Shown piece by piece: positions 61,330-64,000 of a DNA stretch of 64,000 nucleotides. Made by a program: the position numbers and the translations under genes. Each line of letters opens with the position of its first letter. Within the stretch, counting starts at the first letter, position 1. The notes below the pieces were generated by a model. The model saw only the letters and a list, made by a program, of their open reading frames with translations, made no database searches and was not told the DNA's origin. Source of the DNA: Verrucolacustris sp044348085 (GTDB taxonomy: Bacteria; Verrucomicrobiota; Verrucomicrobiia; Methylacidiphilales; Verrucolacustridaceae); assembly GCA_044348085.1 (NCBI GenBank), contig JBIKTM010000004.1, forward strand, positions 1 to 64,000, given 5' to 3'.

Positions 61330-62199
61330 ATGCCTGCACCTTTTAAATGCTTCACGAGGGTTATTCTGATTTCATTATTGGCCCTGGTTTCAGCCGCCCA
61401 TGCTGAGGTTCGCCAGACCAGCGTCTGGTGGTTACCCCGAAATGTGAACATGTTTGGCCACGAGATCGACTTCATCTTTTACCTAATCCTTTGGCTCACG
61501 GGGGTTACGGCAGTTGCGGTTTTTTCTGTCATGATCTATTTCCTGGTCAAATATCGTGCCCGGCTAGGGATTCCCGCCATTCACAGTCACGGTAACAATG
61601 CGCTTGAGGTGATCTGGACCACCATTCCTGTATTCATCTTCTTGGCGTTGGCCATTTACGGGAATGAGCAGTGGACCCAAATGCGATTGCGCACTCCTCC
61701 TGCCGATGCCCTGCCTGTGGCCGTGGTGGGAGAGCAGTTTGGGTGGAATGTGCGATACCCTGGACCGGACGGAAAACTAGGGAAGATGGTTGCCTCAAAA
61801 GTGGGTAAAGACAATCCCTTCGGTATTGATCCCGCCGATACTGAAGGGCTAGATGATTTTACGACCTACAATGACATTGTATTTCCACTCAATCGTCCCG
61901 TTCGGCTCTATTTGGGGTCCAAAGATGTCATTCATGCGTTTTACGTTCCAGAGTTTCGCTTGTATCAAGACATGGTTCCTGGACGCGTGTATGACTTTGT
62001 ATGGCTGAAGGCTGAGGCGACGGGAAATTTTCAACTCGCCTGCAACCAGTTGTGTGGGCAGGGCCACTACAAAATGTTCGGAAAGTTGTCTGTTGTTGAG
62101 GAGGCGGATTATCAAACTTGGGTCAAGAGCAAGACTCCCACGCCAACGGCAAGTGTTGAGAAATCGAACCCGGTTCCTGTATCCCTAGTTAAAAAATAA
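61330..62199 (+). CDS. coxB: Cytochrome c oxidase subunit II
   Basis: 289 residues from ATG 61330; a TTG at 61315 would add five residues ahead of the signal peptide. The signal ends near SAAHA. Two membrane helices follow (about 37-60 and 82-105). The binuclear CuA site is complete: His in DVIHAFYVPEF and the CNQLCGQGHYKM loop, with the Glu position occupied by Gln/Leu. There is no fused cytochrome c domain, so an external cytochrome c donor is needed. GGAG lies nine bases upstream of the ATG. Confidence 0.94.
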   Translation: MPAPFKCFTRVILISLLALVSAAHAEVRQTSVWWLPRNVNMFGHEIDFIFYLILWLTGVTAVAVFSVMIYFLVKYRARLGIPAIHSHGNNALEVIWTTIPVFIFLALAIYGNEQWTQMRLRTPPADALPVAVVGEQFGWNVRYPGPDGKLGKMVASKVGKDNPFGIDPADTEGLDDFTTYNDIVFPLNRPVRLYLGSKDVIHAFYVPEFRLYQDMVPGRVYDFVWLKAEATGNFQLACNQLCGQGHYKMFGKLSVVEEADYQTWVKSKTPTPTASVEKSNPVPVSLVKK

Positions 62200-62213
62200 G
62201 AGGAGAAAGAAGT

Positions 62214-63992
62214 ATGAGCACAATCGCTGCAACCCACGTAGGTCAATCCCATGGTCATGTTCATGAAGAAGCCACAGGATGGAAAAAGTATTTGTGGTCG
62301 TTGGATCATAAAATTATTGGACTTCAGTACCTCTTTACCTCGTTGGCCTTTCTTCTGTTGGGTGGGGCGATGGCACTCCTACTGCGTTGGCAGTTGGCTT
62401 TCCCGTCCACCCAGGTCATGACGAACGGGGATGTTGGAAACCCAATCGCACTCCCATTTATCAATCCACAGTTTTACAATGCGCTCTTTACCATGCATGC
62501 CACGGTGATGGTGTTTTTGGTGGTCATGCCTCTGCTCATCGGTGCTTTTGGAAACTATCTCATTCCTCTCAAAATTGGGGCAGGGGATATGGCATTTCCC
62601 TTAATCAACGAGTTGTCCTACTGGTTTTTTGTCGCATCTGGATTCATTATGTTGGCTGGTTTTTTTGTGGCCGGCGGAGCAGCGGCGGGGGGTTGGACGG
62701 CCTATGCGCCCCTAAGTAGCGTCGCTGCTTACAACGGAACAAAAATGGGGCAGACCCTTTGGGCCGCTGGAATCTTTGTGAACGGCCTGGCGTCGATTAT
62801 GGGTGCCTTTAATTACATCACAACAATTGTGAACATGAGGGCGCCTGGGCTGGGGTTTTTCCGCCTACCTCTCACCGTATGGGCTTTATTCATTACCGCA
62901 TTCCTTCTTCTTCTGGCGGTTCCTGTTCTTTCCGCGGCTGGGGCCATGCTCATTCTTGATCTGAACTTCGGTACGAGCTTCTTTAATCCTGCCCAAGGGG
63001 GGCAACCTTTACTTTGGCAACATCTTTTCTGGTTTTTTGGGCATCCTGAGGTCTACATCATGATCCTTCCTGCCATGGGTATGGCGAGTGATGTGCTGAG
63101 TATCTTCAGTCGCAAGCCGGTGTTTGGTTACAAGGCGATGGTTTTTGCGATGATCGCAATTGGGTTTCTCGGATTTATTGTCTGGGGGCACCATATGTTT
63201 GTTTCGGGAATGAATCTTGTTCTCTCTGCGGCGTTCGGAGTTTCGACCATGGTGATCGCAGTTCCTTCTGCCATCAAAACGTTTAACTGGTTGGGAACTC
63301 TTTGGGGTGGATCGATTCACTTTACGACCGCCATGCTCAACGCCTTAGCCTTTGTTGCCATGTTTGTGATCGGTGGATTTTCCGGAATCTTTATGGCCTC
63401 GACCCCCGTGAACATCTTTGTTCATCACACCTACTTCATTGTGGCGCATTTCCACTACGTTCTGTTTGGTGGAAGCATTTTCGCCATTTTTGCCTCTATC
63501 TACACTTGGTACCCGAAGATGTTTGGGCGCATGTTGGATGAGACACTTGGAAAAATTCACTTCGCCTTAACATTTGTATTTTTCAACCTCTGCTTTTTCC
63601 CGATGCACAATGTTGGACTTGGGGGAATGATGCGCAGAATCGCGGATCCAACAGCGTACGAACACCTTCGTTCACTGCAACCGATTAACCAGTTCATCAC
63701 TTTTGCAGCGATCGGACTTGGGTTTTCCCAGCTTCTCTTTTTCTGGAACTTCTTTCGTAGTCTTAAGTACGGAAAGCCAGCTGGGAAAAACCCTTGGCAT
63801 GCCACGACCTTGGAGTGGACGGTGGACTCTCCTCCAGGACACGGAAACTTTGCCACAACACCTAAGGTGTACCGAGGGGCATATGATTACAGCGTCCCGG
63901 GTCACCCCAGAGATTACATCATGCAGACAGAGCCTGATTATCCGGACGCGTCTGCGCCCAAGTCCTCGCCCGCAAAAGTCCCGGTTGGCTAA
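62214..63992 (+). CDS. coxA: Cytochrome c oxidase subunit I (A1-type heme-copper oxidase)
   Basis: 592 residues with 12 core helices. The low-spin heme ligand lies in TMHATVMVF. The copper site includes FGHPEVYIMILP, whose Glu marks the A1 type, and WGHHMF. The heme a3/a ligands are in VHHTYFIVAHFHYVLFGG. The N-terminus carries a His-rich stretch (SHGHVHEE). It reduces oxygen to water and pumps protons, taking electrons from CoxB. It follows coxB by 14 bases with AGGAG just upstream. Confidence 0.97.
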   Translation: MSTIAATHVGQSHGHVHEEATGWKKYLWSLDHKIIGLQYLFTSLAFLLLGGAMALLLRWQLAFPSTQVMTNGDVGNPIALPFINPQFYNALFTMHATVMVFLVVMPLLIGAFGNYLIPLKIGAGDMAFPLINELSYWFFVASGFIMLAGFFVAGGAAAGGWTAYAPLSSVAAYNGTKMGQTLWAAGIFVNGLASIMGAFNYITTIVNMRAPGLGFFRLPLTVWALFITAFLLLLAVPVLSAAGAMLILDLNFGTSFFNPAQGGQPLLWQHLFWFFGHPEVYIMILPAMGMASDVLSIFSRKPVFGYKAMVFAMIAIGFLGFIVWGHHMFVSGMNLVLSAAFGVSTMVIAVPSAIKTFNWLGTLWGGSIHFTTAMLNALAFVAMFVIGGFSGIFMASTPVNIFVHHTYFIVAHFHYVLFGGSIFAIFASIYTWYPKMFGRMLDETLGKIHFALTFVFFNLCFFPMHNVGLGGMMRRIADPTAYEHLRSLQPINQFITFAAIGLGFSQLLFFWNFFRSLKYGKPAGKNPWHATTLEWTVDSPPGHGNFATTPKVYRGAYDYSVPGHPRDYIMQTEPDYPDASAPKSSPAKVPVG

Positions 63993-63993
63993 T

Positions 63994-63999
63994 GGAGGT
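63994..63999 (+). promoter_or_regulatory. Shine-Dalgarno sequence of the next gene (outside the window)
   Basis: GGAGGT lies directly after the coxA stop (TAA at 63990-63992), a strong ribosome binding site for a gene starting just past the window end, most likely coxC (subunit III) by the usual gene order. An ATG at 63992 overlapping the stop could also be the start; the window is too short to decide. Confidence 0.6.
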
Positions 64000-64000
64000 C

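Noticed and set aside
1..64000. tRNA, rRNA, CRISPR, insertion sequence or phage features
   Set aside because: None seen: no cloverleaf-like or CCA-ended segments, no regularly spaced repeats, no transposase, integrase or phage protein in the reading frames.

Overview
The window reads as chromosomal DNA of a Gram-negative bacterium. LPS genes (kdsA, kdsB, hldA, gmhB, lptA/B/C), an outer-membrane barrel, a Wza/Wzz exporter and lipoprotein signals all point to two membranes. Alternative complex III (ACIII) beside an A1-type cytochrome c oxidase, a DUF2723 protein with a TPR tail, kdsB next to pyrG, and a MurA with Asp in place of the fosfomycin-binding Cys suggest the PVC group, most likely Verrucomicrobiota. 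That placement is inference, not proof. I see no tRNA, rRNA, IS element, phage gene or CRISPR array. Genes are packed tightly, with many 4-base NTGA overlaps, and no gene-free stretch exceeds 300 bases.

Layout. 1-9239: housekeeping genes (gcvH/gcvT, an aminotransferase, a DUF1015 protein, tatA, hom-thrC, ychF, upp, an SMR transporter). 9315-12982: a trypsin-like protease, a paralogue that has lost all three catalytic residues, and a HAD phosphatase. 13028-15646: gpmI and corA. 15664-25390: a sensor kinase / NtrC-type regulator / membrane glycosyltransferase-like trio, then an exopolysaccharide export set (outer-membrane barrel, Wzz-tyrosine kinase, Wza-like), with nadD and rsfS attached. 25419-30166: argS, ptsN, a membrane protein with an HELTH motif, rpsT, ispE and pyrF. 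30192-36508: an eight-gene minus-strand LPS operon (hldA-gmhB-kdsB-pyrG-kdsA-lptC-lptA-lptB), in which pyrG can supply CTP for CMP-Kdo synthesis. 36753-40528: a PHP phosphatase, a secreted transglutaminase-like protein and murA. 40627-50039: a surface-glycan or protein-glycosylation block (DegT aminotransferase, FkbM methyltransferase, three large membrane proteins, one fused to a DPM1-type glycosyltransferase). 50150-61090: a ten-gene minus-strand respiratory operon with ACIII genes actABCDEF followed by a small anchored protein, a CcoN-like protein, a CcoO-like cytochrome c and another cytochrome c. 61330-64000: divergent coxB-coxA and the ribosome binding site of the next gene.

How it fits together. 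ACIII should oxidise quinol and pass electrons through cytochromes c to the CoxAB oxidase. The extra genes at the end of the act operon resemble cbb3 oxidase subunits, but the CcoN-like protein has lost the histidines that bind its hemes and most of its copper site, and the CcoO-like cytochrome has Cys where its axial Met should be. This looks like a non-catalytic, cbb3-derived electron-transfer module attached to ACIII and is the most unusual part of the window. Other notable points are the protease/pseudoprotease pair, apparent non-canonical starts for nadD and lptB, the YfhO-DPM1 fusion, and a 12-bp direct repeat spaced 30 bp between the act and cox operons.
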